Shown one piece after another: positions 37,192 through 49,870 of a DNA stretch of 64,000 bases. The position numbers and the translations under genes are program-made. Position 1 is the first letter of the stretch, and every line of letters starts with the position of its first letter. A model generated the notes under the pieces. It was not told the DNA's origin. It was given only the letters and a program-made list of their open reading frames with translations, and made no database searches. Origin of the DNA: Ipomoea triloba (taxonomy: Eukaryota; Streptophyta; Magnoliopsida; Solanales; Convolvulaceae). The stretch spans positions 8,223,962 through 8,287,961 of the forward strand of contig NC_044923.1 of NCBI RefSeq assembly GCF_003576645.1, read 5' to 3'.

Positions 37192-40100
37192 ATGGGTTCA
37201 GTGTTCGGTGACTGGCCGTCTTTTGACCCTCACAATTTCAGCCAGCTCCGACCTTCTGATCCCTCTTCCCCTTCCGTAAGCGCTTCCCTGTTTTTACTCC
37301 CTTTTTTCTGGGTTGAATCTTGAATCTATTGATCCCTTTTGTGTTTCTGCAATAAAATTGTGCAATTTAGTTTCTGGATAGTTTGTAGATTGCAATTCTT
37401 TTCTCTGCTGTTAATTTAATTCTGTATGGGTGAAGAAAATGTTGAGCAGAAAAAAGTTGGAATCTTTATTGTGGTTGTGCATTTGGAGTATTGTCAGCTA
37501 GTTTAATCCTTTTGGTTTCTGGCTATACTCATATAATTAGCTTGATGCATCTATGGTTGTAAGGCAAAAATCTGAAGGGATAAATAGAGGAAATAATGCC
37601 CATTGTTGGATCTTGCTAAAAAGTGGTATATCCTAAAGATGCTAAGGGTTCTTTATTATGTGATCAATCTAATCAAGTTTTACTCGTTTGATTGCTTGGC
37701 ATTGTTTAGTTATTATGTGATCAATCTAATAAGTAAAAGAATTCTGTAGCCAACCGAGTTTGCTTAAGCCACAATTTATTTCAATATGACATGTAGCACT
37801 ATTGATGTTTGATTTACTACAATCATGCTATAGGCAGCTAATATATGCGTTGAATCTTTGTTTTCTTAGCCAACTATATTAATTATGTTGTTCTCACAGA
37901 ACCTAGTGAGAAGAGGGACGATTTAATTTGGACATGAAAAGTCAGCTCCATTTAGACGCTGATTAGAATAGAAAGCAAATCTTGAGATCTTATTCGGCAG
38001 TACTTCAGTGTCAACACACATCTGTTGTTGTTCACCACATGCACTCTCCATTATGCTTCCTCTTTCTTTTCTATTCTGCATAAGTTTTGTTGTATTAGTT
38101 GGCTTGGGAGGACATTGGACTTATATCATTCTAATGTTTTTGCCACGAATGTGGCTTCAGTGCTGAAGTAATAAATCCACATACAATGAAATGTTGCTTA
38201 GCTGTTGTTCCTCTTATACTTAAATCTGGAAATTGAATGCATGAATGCAAGATTATTCATTTCACTTGTCACTCTGAAACTGGCTTTGTTTTTATTGCGT
38301 TTAGAGAATGACACCAGTAACTTACCGTCCTACCCATGATCGAACTCTCCCACCACCGAATCAAGGTATTGCAGACATATGACTTATTTAATCTATAATA
38401 GCCATATCTCTACATTGCTATATTTCCTGTTATTTAGTTTTAGTGAACTCTATTATGGTATATCACTGTTCATAATCATATTGACCAAAGTCTCTTAGAA
38501 ATTGTTACTCACTTTGTTGTTCCTTTTCTCTTTTAATAAGTATCTCACTTTTCATAATTTTATCTACCTAAGCTGTTTTCTTGGTATTTACTCCACTGGA
38601 GCATACCTTTCATTAGACAACAAGGGAGTGGTGCTGCAATGGTTTTGAAATTCCAGATAACGCACTTATAACACAATGCTAGTTTGTAAAAGATCCTAAC
38701 CTTTGTTATTGTCTTAGGCAGAATTGCTTCAGTCTTCTACAGGTTGACATGTATTCCTTCCATGCTAATCTCAAAACCAAGATATGGTCCATCATAAAGA
38801 TGAACTTTATTGTGGTAAGAGTCTTACGTTGAAAAAATAAGAGAGAACATATGGGTTTATAAGGTCATGGGTTAGACTAACTAATTGATTGGATTTAGTC
38901 TTTTAGTGTGGTTTGGCCCAGGTGCATTATAGCCCAATTGAGTGACCTTGACCCAATCTTAGATTTTAGCCCAATTGATTGACATGTATTCCTTCCATGC
39001 TAATCTCAAAACCAAGATATGGTCGATCATAAAGATGAACTTGATTGGATCCATGTATGACTTGTTGTTTTGGAGTGAAACTAACACTTCTTGTAGGTGC
39101 TATTGCTATAGATGTGGATGTCATTTAAGCATACCGCAAAATTTTCAGTTAATAGCTTTAAAACTGGGTCTAATGCAATTAGATGAATCATTTTTAAGAA
39201 CAGTTTTGGACCATCCTGATTGGATGACCATGTTTTTGCATTACATCATGACTTTACTGGATTCTTTGCTTCAAATATGTATATGGAAGTATGGAACTGA
39301 AAAAGACAATTATCAGCGAAAAAATGACAATTAAAAAGAGAACTATAGCATGAAGTAGCTTACAAAGATTCAAAGAAGTGATAAAGTTACACATCAAAAT
39401 CTAAAGTTACTTGAATTAAAAAAAAAATGAACTAAATATTTAAATTTCATTGCCCCAATTTCTTCAACTTCAACTTCATCATCAATCATCATTGTTAATT
39501 CATGCATTGAAAGTTTTGGCTTTTGATGTTTTATTATTTTCTATTGATTAAATGATGCATTATGTGGATTATATAGGGTTTTTATTTTTTATTTTTTTAT
39601 TTTTATTTTTTTAATTATTTTTTATTTTTATTTTTTTGCATCTGAATCTTTCTTTTAAATATTTAGTTTGTATGGATCAATTAGAGTGTCTCTCTTAGTC
39701 TCTTACAAATGCTTTCAACTATAAAACATTTGAAGATGTATGCAAAGTGACCTGATAAATGATACTCCGTATTGAAGTGTACCAACCAGTAGTGACCTGA
39801 TAAAATGATGGGGATATACTCGTAGACATGGATTCTTCTCATGTCATACCAGGACTTTTAGTGCGGATATTAATATTCAAATTGAATGCTCTTCTGCTTA
39901 GGTCTTCATCAAGTGAACCTCTGATTACTCCTAAATAATATCATTCTCTTCCTGGTGAAGTACAGTTGGAGTAGGTGACGTAATTCTACTTCAGTATTTT
40001 CCTCTGTGGAAGACACATTTAGGGTGTGTTTGTTTCATGGGTTTCCACACCAGGAATGGGAATCAAAATCATAATTAGTATTTGGTTGACAACTTTTTGA

Positions 40101-40653
40101 AATACAACTATGGGATTTGAATAGTCATTACTTGATAGAGTCTGATACTTGTAGCTTTAAAGTCTGTTCAATGTGTAAAATACATACACAGATTGTGAAG
40201 GTGGCATTAGAAATTTGTATCTCAACTCTCCTTTTTCTATCATTCATTACTTGATAGTGTCTGATACTTGTAGCTTTGTCATTTACCATGATGCACCGTC
40301 TGGAGTTCTCATTGGGAAATTTTTCATCCATTACTTTAGACTATTTGATATTTGTAGCTTTAAAAGTCTGATTTATTTGCTTCACATTTCCAGTTATTTG
40401 TTCCGAAGCAAAAAATATACTTGTAAGACACTTGTACCAGCATGCTGACGAGAAGGTTAGCACGAATTACACCTGAATTAGGATAGTTACAGTCAAATTG
40501 ATGGTTCTTTTGTGAATTATTCTTCACCATTATGATTCCGCGTTGTTGTTTTCTCTTTTTTAGCTGAGACCGAAGCGGGCTGCTTCTGAAAATCTCGCAC
40601 CCGAGCATGGATCTAAGCTTCCCAGGTCTTCCAATTCAGACCCTTCTTTCTAA
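37192..40653 (+). CDS. DDA1: DDA1, DET1- and DDB1-associated protein 1
   Basis: Four short exons join in frame with GT-AG introns: 37192-37275, 38305-38365, 40394-40455 and 40564-40653. They give 98 aa. The start [20 protein letters not shown] and the blocks [15 protein letters not shown] and [16 protein letters not shown] are diagnostic of plant DDA1, which is about this size. The protein binds DDB1 and joins the COP10-DET1-DDB1 complex. In Arabidopsis it helps CUL4 ligases choose substrates, including ABA receptors. Exon 1 holds the DDB1-binding N-terminal part; the basic C-terminal region is in exon 4. Intron 2 is 2 kb and holds direct repeats and a retroelement-like fragment. The gene is easy to miss because each exon is under 100 bp. 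Confidence 0.92.
38744..39042. repeat. 64-bp direct repeats flanking an LTR-like insert, DDA1 intron 2
   Basis: The stretch at 38744-38807 is repeated at 38979-39042 with one or two changes (both contain CTTCCATGCTAATCTCAAAA). Between them is about 170 bp with TTATAAGGTCATGGG, GGCCCAGGTGCATTATAG and GAGTGACCTTGACCC. A similar fragment occurs in GH9 intron 2, near 22572-22690. It may be a diverged solo LTR, but its ends are not clear. Confidence 0.55.
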
Positions 40654-41038
40654 GCATGATGGTTTCAGAGCTTTTTTTTGGTTGTCATCTTTGTAAATAT
40701 TATCGCCAATATATAAGTGTGTGTGTGTGTGTGTGTTGTAAAACAGTAAACTTGAGCATATATCTAAGTGTAGAATGAGGAGTTATAGTTCTCTAATCAG
40801 TTTATTTATAAGCATCTGCCATACATCTATTTGTTAATCATTTGCTATCTTTTGCACCCATGGCTTCTTCTGCTTATGCTGCCCTAGTTTTGTTTGGTCA
40901 TCTTATGGTTGTTTTTTGGACATTTGTGAGATGGGTGCGGAGAGGTGCAATCGTTGACCATGTTCCATTCATTGTCATAAGGTTCATTATTAGTAAGGAT
41001 AAGGGTCAAATAAGCCCTTAAAATATATTCAATAATGA

Positions 41039-41698
41039 CGTTGTGGTGGGTTTGGAAGTGGAGGAACGAGGCAATCTTTACAAAGACAAAGACACTACCA
41101 TCTCCAATCCAAAGTTCTGTGGATTAAGTCTCAATTGGAGCAAGTCTCCTCAGCTTTTGCTAGGTCAGGGATCAGAACCCACATTCAGTTGGGAGAGTAG
41201 AAGTTGGTCTAAACCGGAGCTAGAAGTTGTGGTGGACTCACTCATGAGAGATTTTTTCTATATGGCTTTGTTAATAAAATAGGGTCTTGCCCTCCCTTGC
41301 AGGCAGAAGCATGGGGTCCGCTTAGAGGAATTCAAACAGGGGCTATAGAAAAATTATTATCGAAGGCGACTCAAAGAAATCATAACGGCATTCATTATTC
41401 CTTCAAACTTGACTAGCTCGATCTGCAATTTACTTAAAGCATGCAAGCAGGAATTAAGGCATGTAGAGTCATGCTAGAGTTAATCCCGCGCGAGCTCAAC
41501 TCCGTGGTTGACCAGCTTGCAAGATCGCCAAAACTGTATCCCAAAGGTCTCCACATGCTTCCTCAACCTCCGGTTGACGTGCTATGTTTCCTAGAATTTG
41601 ATAAAATTGGTTGCCCATCATGGCGATTCATGTATGATTTTGACATTGGCCAATAGGCCGAGTTGTATTCGAGTTTTCCCTTTAAATAAATTTAAAAA
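41039..41698 (+). pseudogene. 5'-truncated LINE fragment with RNase H-like end
   Basis: AATAATGA at 41031-41038 and 41699-41706 is a likely target duplication, and the insert ends in an A-rich tail. The broken frame includes a RNase H-like segment (ELIPRELNSVVDQLAR, then a C-terminal end near 41656), as at the 3' end of plant LINEs. Several stops and frame changes show it is dead. It splits an older repeat that begins GGATAAGGGTCAAATAAGCC. Confidence 0.65.
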
Positions 41699-41897
41699 AA
41701 TAATGAAATTAGCCCCTCAATATATAAAAAGCTCCAATTGAACGCTTTAACTTTTTTAAATTAGTGCAATCTAACTTTTCAGTTTTAACCGGTTAACTAT
41801 GACATCACTACCATCACCGCTTTCATCACTAGCCACTGTTGACTGAAAATTGTCGTTCTGTTTGCCTGACGGTATTTTTTGAGAAAGATAACTTTCT

Positions 41898-42177
41898 GCC
41901 TCCGTCCAATCAAGAAGGCAACGTCTACCTCCTTCTATTCCAGAAGGAGGCAAACATCACCTATTTCTAGTCTAGAACAAGGCAACGACCTCTTCCTTCT
42001 AGACTAGAAGGAGGCGACGACGACCTCTTTCCAAGGAGGGTGTGTCTGCCTCCTTTTGTTTTGGAAGGTGGTGACATTGCCTCCTACCATTATGGAAGGA
42101 AGCAGCATCCGCCCCTTTCTAGATCGGAAGGAGGTTAGAGGCGGTAACGTTCAACCTCCTTCCAAATTGGAAGGAGG
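41898..42177. repeat. Array of nine short imperfect hairpins
   Basis: About nine palindromic units built on CCTCCTTC...GAAGGAGG follow one another: 41898-41920, 41928-41950, 41960-41982, 41989-42014, 42024-42039, 42049-42071, 42079-42103, 42111-42136 and 42155-42177. Each has arms of 7-10 bases and a loop or centre of varying sequence; spacing is roughly 30-40 bp. The best is CCTCCTTCCAAATTGGAAGG plus AGG. No ORF explains it. Confidence 0.8.
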
Positions 42178-43678
42178 GAGGAGGCTGCGAACGCCGCTGG
42201 CTAGTCAATACAGTATACGTATTCACTTATAATGTTACTTGTGTCTGATGGAGAGTTATGATATGACCATTTTATCCCATCATGTCTTGTCAAGTTAAAC
42301 AATACAAAATGAAACTCGACGACTCTAAAATTCTTTGTTGACTCAATTTGCATCCACAAAGTGTTTTTTGGCTACCTGATAAGTGAAGCGGACCACATGG
42401 TGAATTGTACATGTTTGATTTGTAGTTGTCTAAACTGCTGTTTCCTACCATGCTTCCATTTGCAGTCATCAATGAAGCTTTTGGTCATATTTGTTAATTA
42501 ATTCTTATATATGTCCAATTTTTCCACAATTTTCTTTACTTTCACGTTGGTATACATTCTTTTGGTCAGACCACTGTGTTGTGTCTTATCTCTTAATATT
42601 TTGAACATATTTTTTCCAGTCAGAAAAATAATTGTTTGAGCAGAGCTCATACCATTAAAACTTCTTTAGTTTGACAAATATAATGAGTCTAGATAACTCC
42701 ATGTTTTCTATGGGAAGTTTTATAATGTCTTGTGGTTTAGTAATTCAATAGGAAAGTTATGGGAAATAATCTCTAATAGTACCTTTTTGTTCTTCATTTA
42801 TTATGAGGAATTTTATGACCTCTTTATGATTATTATGTTAGCATAAATTAGGTGCAAACGAGTTGAGCAGAGCTTAAAATAGGTAGGTTCAAATTCACGT
42901 GCAAAATAATTCTTTTAGCTCGAATTTGGATCGCAGGGTCGAGCTCGCTTCGATTGGCTCGAATTGAGTTCGAGTTCAAATTATATGTGTGCGGGTTTCA
43001 TGAGCTGGTCGATGAGTTATGAGTAAAAAGATTTTAAATTCAAACTTGACTGAATTACTTAACGAGGTGGCTTGAGCTTAATTTGAATTCAAATTTGATC
43101 GAACTGAAATCAAGTTTTGATTGAATAGCTTGCTAGCTCAGCCAAAAACTTTGTGATCAAGCGGTATAATTATGACTCTTCCGAATGGGAGGTCATAGGT
43201 TGAGAAAGTATGTTTGTACCGATACTACATTATAACAGAGTCAAACTGCCCAATAAACAATAATTTTATTGAATATTAAGTTGGTGGACATGCAAAAAGG
43301 TGATTGAGAGGAATGATAAGATTTATTATGTTTTTTTTTGTGACAACCTGGATTTTTTTATTTCTCCATTACATGTAAGACTTTTCACCAACTACGCATT
43401 GCCCTCCAAAACATGAAGAAACTCGACGGCTAGATTATTATTTACAATAAATAAATAAATAAATAAATAAAAGAAAAAAAAACGTATGAAATTTCAAAAT
43501 CATTCGTGCAAATTATTTTGATCACACGATTCACACTTATTAAAATTTAAAGTTCATAAAATATGTTAAATTGATAAATTGGCTTCATTGACTTAGGGCC
43601 TAAAATATAATTTTATAATTGTCTACTTAATTCTATCTTGTCATATCTAAATCATTCACATACAACCCTAACTTATAA
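42178..43678. other. Intergenic with hAT-like repeat fragment
   Basis: No gene is seen. From 42849 a TAGGTGCAAACGAGTTGAGC-type end leads into GAGCTCG/TTCGAG-rich sequence up to about 43140, resembling a hAT-type MITE. A SINE tail with TATAACAGAGTCAAACTG lies near 43230-43250. Confidence 0.45.
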
Positions 43679-43980
43679 GGTGTTTGGTAAATAGTTGTTA
43701 GCTGATTAGAGGGTTTGACTAGTTGATAGTATTAGCTAATTGTAGAAAAATATTTGGTAAATTAATTGTTAACTAATAGCTGATTACATGCAAAATGACT
43801 TTCTCAAGAAACTAATTAAAAAAAAACTGTTTTGAGCAACTTTTTAAATTTTAGCATTTTGTAACAATAAGTTGTTACAAAAATCTAATTAATCAAACAC
43901 TCATATTGGCTATTTAACCAATTCAAACAGTTAATAGTGGTCAAACAAGCCAAAATTAGCTTATAAGCTAATTATGTTTG
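43679..43980. mobile_element. Dispersed TTTGGTAAAT repeat, copy 2
   Basis: It begins TGTTTGGTAAATAGTTGTTA and ends near GTTTGTTTGGTAA. The ends are partly inverse to each other, so a MITE is likely. Same family as 13165-13475. Confidence 0.55.
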
Positions 43981-44471
43981 TTTGGTAATAGAATAATCAT
44001 ATTGTGCTTACTGCTTAGATATGAAAAGGTTAAATCAACATTTTTTAAGATCCCTTTAAAAAAAAAAAAAACATTTTTTAAGATAAAAAATCATTTAACT
44101 TATGTATCCATACCGGCCTGGATATTAAAAAAAATCCTTAATTATCATAGAAAATTAACAATGAAAGGTTGACTTCTCCCAAATTGTTGTATTTTAAGGT
44201 TGACTTGCTATTGTGCTGGGTAGAGTTGAATTGACCGGACAAAATGGCATACCTTAAAATTCTTGTAGTGGATTCTAAACAACTTTATTTTAACATTTGA
44301 CTAGGATTCTTCAAAAGGTGGTTGATGGAATTTTCAGCATACTATTAATGGGTAATGTTTGACAAGAAACCTATACTAACATAAAACAAGAATAAATTAA
44401 ATAATTAAATCACACCATCTATAGTTAATTAGTCATTTTATTTAAACTCATGTTTCAAATCTTTAATCCTA

Positions 44472-44897
44472 GGGTCACACTTGTGTGAGACCGTCTCACG
44501 GATCATTATTCGTGAGACGAGTTGGGTCGGGTCAAAGCACCATGCAAATGTCATACTTATATGTGCAAATGTCATACTTATATGCTCAAATATAACACTA
44601 ATCAAGAATACAATTTTTGTTACTTATAAGAGAAAAAGTAATACATTTTTCATAATAAGTAATGTTGACAAAATATAATACTGATTAGTAATACATTTAA
44701 ATCGAAATGTAAAAGTATTGTATTTTTTCTTAAAAGTATTACATTTACTCTTATAAGTAACAAAATTTTTATTCCTGATTAGTATTACATTTGAACATAT
44801 AAGTATGACATTTGTGCATATAAGTGTTACATTCGCATCTTGACCCGACCCGACCCGACCCGTCTCATGGTGAGACGGTCTCACACAAGTTTTTGCC
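44472..44897. mobile_element. MITE with 9-bp target duplication, GTGAGACCGTCTCAC termini
   Basis: The termini share a perfect 21-bp inverted repeat around TTGTGTGAGACCGTCTCAC (44479-44499 and 44870-44890). The outer bases are GG..., and the right end is TTTTTGCC. TTAATCCTA is duplicated exactly at 44463-44471 and 44898-44906. The interior has repeated GACCC blocks and AGTATTACA/AAGTAACA words, which also abound in the Mutator-like region to the right. Non-coding. Confidence 0.85.
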
Positions 44898-44904
44898 TTA
44901 ATCC

Positions 44905-44966
<62 letters not shown>
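44905..44966. repeat. (TAT)n microsatellite
   Basis: About twenty TAT triplets directly after the MITE target duplication. Confidence 0.9.
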
Positions 44967-44967
<1 letters not shown>

Positions 44968-47214
44968 ATCATCCAAATAAACTTAATTTTAAAATAGAAT
45001 GCATATATACCAATCAGCATGCAATAAACCTATGGTGTTGATATGCATCGATGCCAGTACAAACTTCAAAGTTAGAATTTTTCTATATATAGAAAAAGAA
45101 TCTTGTGCAAATAATTGTTCCATAAAAATGAGAATAAATTTCATCCATTTATCAAAAAATGTAAAATTTTCCACATTTTGTTTAGAGAGAGTTAAAATTC
45201 CATGGAATTTAAATTCTTCCATTTTGTGGAATTGAAAAATGAATTTGCATACAAGAGATTTAGTACAATCCTATATATAAAAGGGTTCAAATGAAAACAT
45301 CCCCTATTAAAAAGTGTGGACTTATACAAATATTTAATATATTTAAATGTTGCATACTAAGTATTTTACATACAAGATCAATGAATGCTGTAACGATGAC
45401 TATTTTTGAAATTTAATTTCTTCATTTTCTGGATTTGCGAAATTGATTGTAGCATTATTGTTGTATTCTTGGCATCTTTTGGATGCATCAAGTGTGTCAC
45501 GATTTCCTATTGCCCTACATTGACATTTTTAATAATGAGTTTTAAATGTAGTTACATAAGATAATGATCTAATTACCATTAATAAATGAATTTGAAAGTA
45601 AGGAATCTTTGCATTGTAGAAAATAAAGGTAATATAACTAATGAAATTATCTCTTTTTTATTTTTTGATAATAAGCATTGTAGACATCTAATTCTAAATT
45701 AAAAAATGCATATGTATTTTTTTTATTGTAGCTACTAATTTATTCAATTTAATAAGAGTAATAGAGTGAGGTACTTACTTTTCATCTAGAGCAATAAAGT
45801 CATTAATTTTTTTTTATTTCCATTCGTTGTTGAGACTAATTGTTTTGGAAGTTTGTTAATGACAATTGTTACAATTGATGTCAATAGAGTATGATAATTA
45901 ATAATTCAAAATATATGGTTATAATAGATATTGTTATAATGATATAGTAAAAACTAACTTAAAAATTTCTTTAGAAGTTTTCTTGCATTGATAAAATTAT
46001 GAGAATGATGTGTAAGCTTGTTCAACTGGAGCTAGTGAAATGTCAACATTAGCACATTCTTAATATTTCAGGATCAGTTTTATTGAATATTGATCCATTT
46101 TGTATCAATTTTCACCTCTTTTTTCCGCCATTCCCGTCCTTAGCTTCACAGTGAAAATCGGTATTGCCCGAACGGAGAGTTCCCCATTCTTCATCTAACT
46201 TTCAAGTTTTCTCTTCACAAAGGTACATTTTCTTCACAATCTCATGGGAGTTTTAGTATTTGATAGTTTTTATGTGTAATTTAATGTGTAGAATGTGCTA
46301 GGGTTCGCTATGAGCCTCAATTTCTTCTGCTTCTTCTGTTTGTAGCGGTGCTGTTAATTTCTCGCTATAGTCGCCATTCTAGTATGGAGTTTAGCTATTT
46401 CGCCACAGGTAACTGCATATTACTCTCCGCTACTCCCGTTTAATTTCTCGCTGCAGTCGCCATTCTAATAGGGAGTTTAGCTATTTCGCCGCCAGTAATT
46501 GCCTATTACTCTCTACTTCTTCCATTTAATTTCTCACGGTGGTCGCCATTATAGCTGCTTAATTTCTCTATTTACATTTGAGAATACCACCGATAAGTGT
46601 AGCAGTATTCCAATATCACCATTATAGATGCTTAATTTCTTTGTTTAAATTCTGAAGTATCGCTGTAACTGATTAATTTCTCTACCTATTACAGTAGCGG
46701 TATTCCGGTATAACTGGATGTTAATCTTATAATCTTATGCTGCATTGGACGAGTAGGTAGCCATTGTTGTGAAACAGTTGAAGTGCGGGCCATTTTTGTA
46801 AAATCAAAAGTCGATTGCACACAGGTGCTAGATTAGGCTTTGAAGTATTAGATGTAATGATTTAAATATTGGTTATTTATTTGTGCTATTAAGTAGTATA
46901 TTTGATGGTTAAAGTGCTGATTATTTATTTGTGATATGAAGTACGGAGTAGTATATTTGCACTATAAAGTATTGTGTTTGATGGTTAAAGTGCTAGTTAT
47001 TCATTTGTGATATGAAGTAGAATATTTGCACTACAAAGTATTAGATTTAATTGTTAAAGTGTTGAGTATTCATTTGTGTTGTAAGGTTTTTTTTATGAGA
47101 AGTGTTATATTTTTTCTATTTTGAACTATTACATTATGATTGTTTAGTGTTATCTTCCATTTTAATGCTATAAGCATTAATTAGATTTTGGCTCATAAGT
47201 AACATTGTTATTGC
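44967..47214. other. Left part of the decayed Mutator-like region, no frame seen
   Basis: The first kilobase is AT-rich with no gene. From about 46080 a GC-richer stretch repeats TTTAATTTCTCGC..GTCGCCATTCTA blocks. It could be the leader and first intron of the plus-strand ORF that starts near 47215. Confidence 0.4.
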
Positions 47215-48410
47215 AGCCCTGACGACTTCATCCCACATTGCCGACCAAAAGGTTTATGTGATTTGGTCTCATCATTTTCAGATTTGCAAAAAGCTTATGT
47301 TGAATCGATTGGATTTGGGGCTGTTAAGAATGAAAGTTGCAAGAGTAGGTTGTTCCATAATTTTGAAGTGGTTGGTAGAGAATTTTAATGGTTCTAGCCG
47401 TATGCTAACCATTAACTCTACTAATAGTTTTGTCATTACACCAGATGATGTGGCAGATTTTTTTTCAGTTGCCAAGGTATGAGTCTACCCCAGTGTTGGC
47501 ATTAAAACATAATGAAACAGTGGGGATTATGTTTTAGGTAAACTATGCACATTAGTGTCAAAATATGTTTTAGGTAAACTATGTTTGGAGAGATTGGCTG
47601 CTTTGATTGGAGCAAATATGTTTTAGGTAAACTATGCACATTAGTGTCAAAATACAATAAGTCTATCACACAAAAGAATGTTAGTGGATGTGTTTTACTA
47701 CTGCAAATTCTATATTTCCATAGATTGAAATGGCGGGACATAGCTCAACCATGCACTGTTCCTTTGATCCAACATTGGAGTTATGAAAAGTTAAAGGAAA
47801 TGATGCTTGAAGTAGTATTTGCGGGAAATTTTGGACAAGGGGATTTGGATAATTCTACTTATCTTATTAGTAGTAGTAAGGTTGCTACTAAATTTGATGA
47901 TGAAATCATGGAAAAATCTTCAAAGAGTTATCAAGTTCACAAGCTCTAAAGAGAAACTTAATAACAATGAGATACACAAAATGGTAAAAGATGTAAGTAT
48001 TAGTTTGTCTTTTTTATTAGTTATGTAGTATTGTATTTTTTTTATTAAAGTATTATAGTTTTCTAATAAAGCTAAGTATTACATTACTTTTTTTTTTAAA
48101 AGGACATGCATGAAGTCTTTCTCCTATTGAAAAGGGATATGACAGTTATCACAAGTGTACATATGGATAGGATTATGAAGCTAAAGGGACAAATGAAGGG
48201 GAAAACACCTGAGAGCTCCTCACAATGTCACCTTTCACAAGATATCCAACTTCTTTTTATTTTTATTATTATTTTTTTTTTGAGATTCTAAGGTTTTAGA
48301 ATATGTGGATAAGGTGGTTGAAAACTTCTTGACTATGAAGAAGTTATTCGAGTCAATGTCTTCGTTTGATCTATTGTCACCGGATGAAGAACTATATATA
48401 AGAAAAACAG
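47215..48410 (+). pseudogene. Plant-mobile-domain/Ulp1-associated-like ORF, broken
   Basis: Fragments in changing frames read CDLVSSFSDLQKAYVES, ILKWLVENFNGSSRMLTIN, TPDDVADFF, FDWSKYVLGKLCTLVSKYN and SPDEELYIRKT. Together they resemble the N-terminal domain of plant proteins that often travel with Mutator-like elements (plant mobile domain or DUF1985-type). One base is missing near 47315 and one is extra near 47467, so the gene is dead. It lies opposite to the FAR1-type transposase at 50930-53810. Confidence 0.45.
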
Positions 48411-48434
48411 TGTGAAGAAAATGATAATCGGATG

Positions 48435-48762
48435 GTAATTAATTGACTTTACTGCTTTATTACTTCAATAATCTAAGATTATATATTCATTTTGTTGTGG
48501 ACTATAGGCAAATACAGCAGCTGAAATTGATGGTAATGATAGAATTGAAGATCATATGGTAATTAATTGACTTTACTGCTTTACTGCTTTACTGTTTTAT
48601 TGTTTCAATAATTTAAGGTTATATATTCATTTGTTGTGGACTATAGGCAAATATAGTAGTTGAAATTGATGGTGATGATTGAATTAAAGATCATATGGTA
48701 ATTAATTGACTTTAATGCTTCAATAATCTAAGATTATATATTCATTTTCTTGTGGACTATAG
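48435..48762 (+). repeat. Tandem exon-intron units
   Basis: Three introns in a row are near-copies: 48435-48507, 48559-48646 and 48698-48762. Each starts GTAATTAATTGACTTTA and ends GTGGACTATAG. They separate two 51-base phase-0 exons (48508-48558 and 48647-48697) that encode acidic 17-residue peptides ending DHM. The next exon (from 48763) starts the same way. The second unit has a TGA. Unit duplication clearly included whole exon plus intron. Confidence 0.75.
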
Positions 48763-49384
48763 GAAAATGTAGCAATTGAAATTGATGTTGATGGTGAAGT
48801 AGATGGAGATGATGCTGGTTGGCATATTGAAAAGCATTGTCGATTTGTTTCTCGATTTGTCAACAACAATAAGAAAAAGCTATCTAAATTTCAAATTCAT
48901 GAGTTACACCTTTTTTTATTATTGTTTTGTGCATGATTAATCATTTATTGAAAAGTGAATATTTTAATATATACGCTTTTATCATCATAAAGTAGTTAGA
49001 AGATGTCTAATTTCTTGATTCTTTTTTCAGTGTTCATGAAAATGTGTTTGCATTTGATGGTGAGTTTTTTATTCCTTAGAGTGCCATTGCAATCTTGAAT
49101 AATACTGAGATGATATTCACCAAACTCATTCTCTCTCCCTTTTCTCTTTCTTCCACATCACCACTTACTATTCCAAAAATCACTAAAAGTTCATTGGTAG
49201 GGATGCTCTTAGTAGTGGAGTGGGGAGTGGGAATCTCTTTTGTCTTTTGTTCTTGGTTTTTGGGAAAGCAACTTGGGTAATGTGTAGCCACCCATGTTTG
49301 CTCTTGCTTTGGGGTTGGGTTTGCAACTTTAACATCCATTTTATCTTGCTTTATGTTATTTTGCTTTTTTGTATGTTTTGTTTT

Positions 49385-49870
49385 TGCAGATTGTATTTTC
49401 CTCTCGTTTTTTGACGAGCGTCTTCCTCTAGTTTCTTTTACGAGCTTTGTCCTCTCGTTTATTTGACGAGGTATATTATGGTACATGATTTGATTAAAAT
49501 GGTCATGGTGGTTGTGAAACTCATCTTGGGCAACGAAGACAACAATAAAAAAAAAAGCCTCTTCTGAACCATGATATGCAGAAGGGAATATTGTTAATGA
49601 GCAGAAGATTGGAGATAATTACCCAGGAAATGTGCAAGACTGTTCAACTAGTGCTTGCCTATGTCTGGCCAGACCATTAATGAATCTAACGAGGCAACAA
49701 GTTCCTTCAAGTAAAGCTTCCAATTTGTGATATACAGTCTGCGAATCATGTTTTCTGTAGCCTAGCTAGGAAAATTGTTTTTATGTCTGACGGTAAGAAA
49801 TGGTTAACCATTTCATCGAGCTTTTTTTGTAAACGTTCCTACCTTTGATTAATATATTAGCTATTGTAAA
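49385..49870 (+). mobile_element. Repeat with CTCGT...ACGAG stems, relative of 6600-7275
   Basis: Three stem motifs (CTCGTTTTTTGACGAG near 49402, then two more before 49470) are followed by ATCTTGGGCAACGAAGAC and an end like that of the copy at 7030-7275, with GTAAACGTT and a short A run at 49868. It sits between the two oppositely oriented broken genes and is probably an insertion. Confidence 0.4.

Noticed and set aside
38975..39334. 119-aa plus-strand ORF
   Set aside because: It lies inside DDA1 intron 2, starts in the direct repeat and shows no domain.
42849..43140. Possible coding sequence rich in GAGCTCG
   Set aside because: The pattern matches a common hAT-type MITE body; no open frame of useful length exists.
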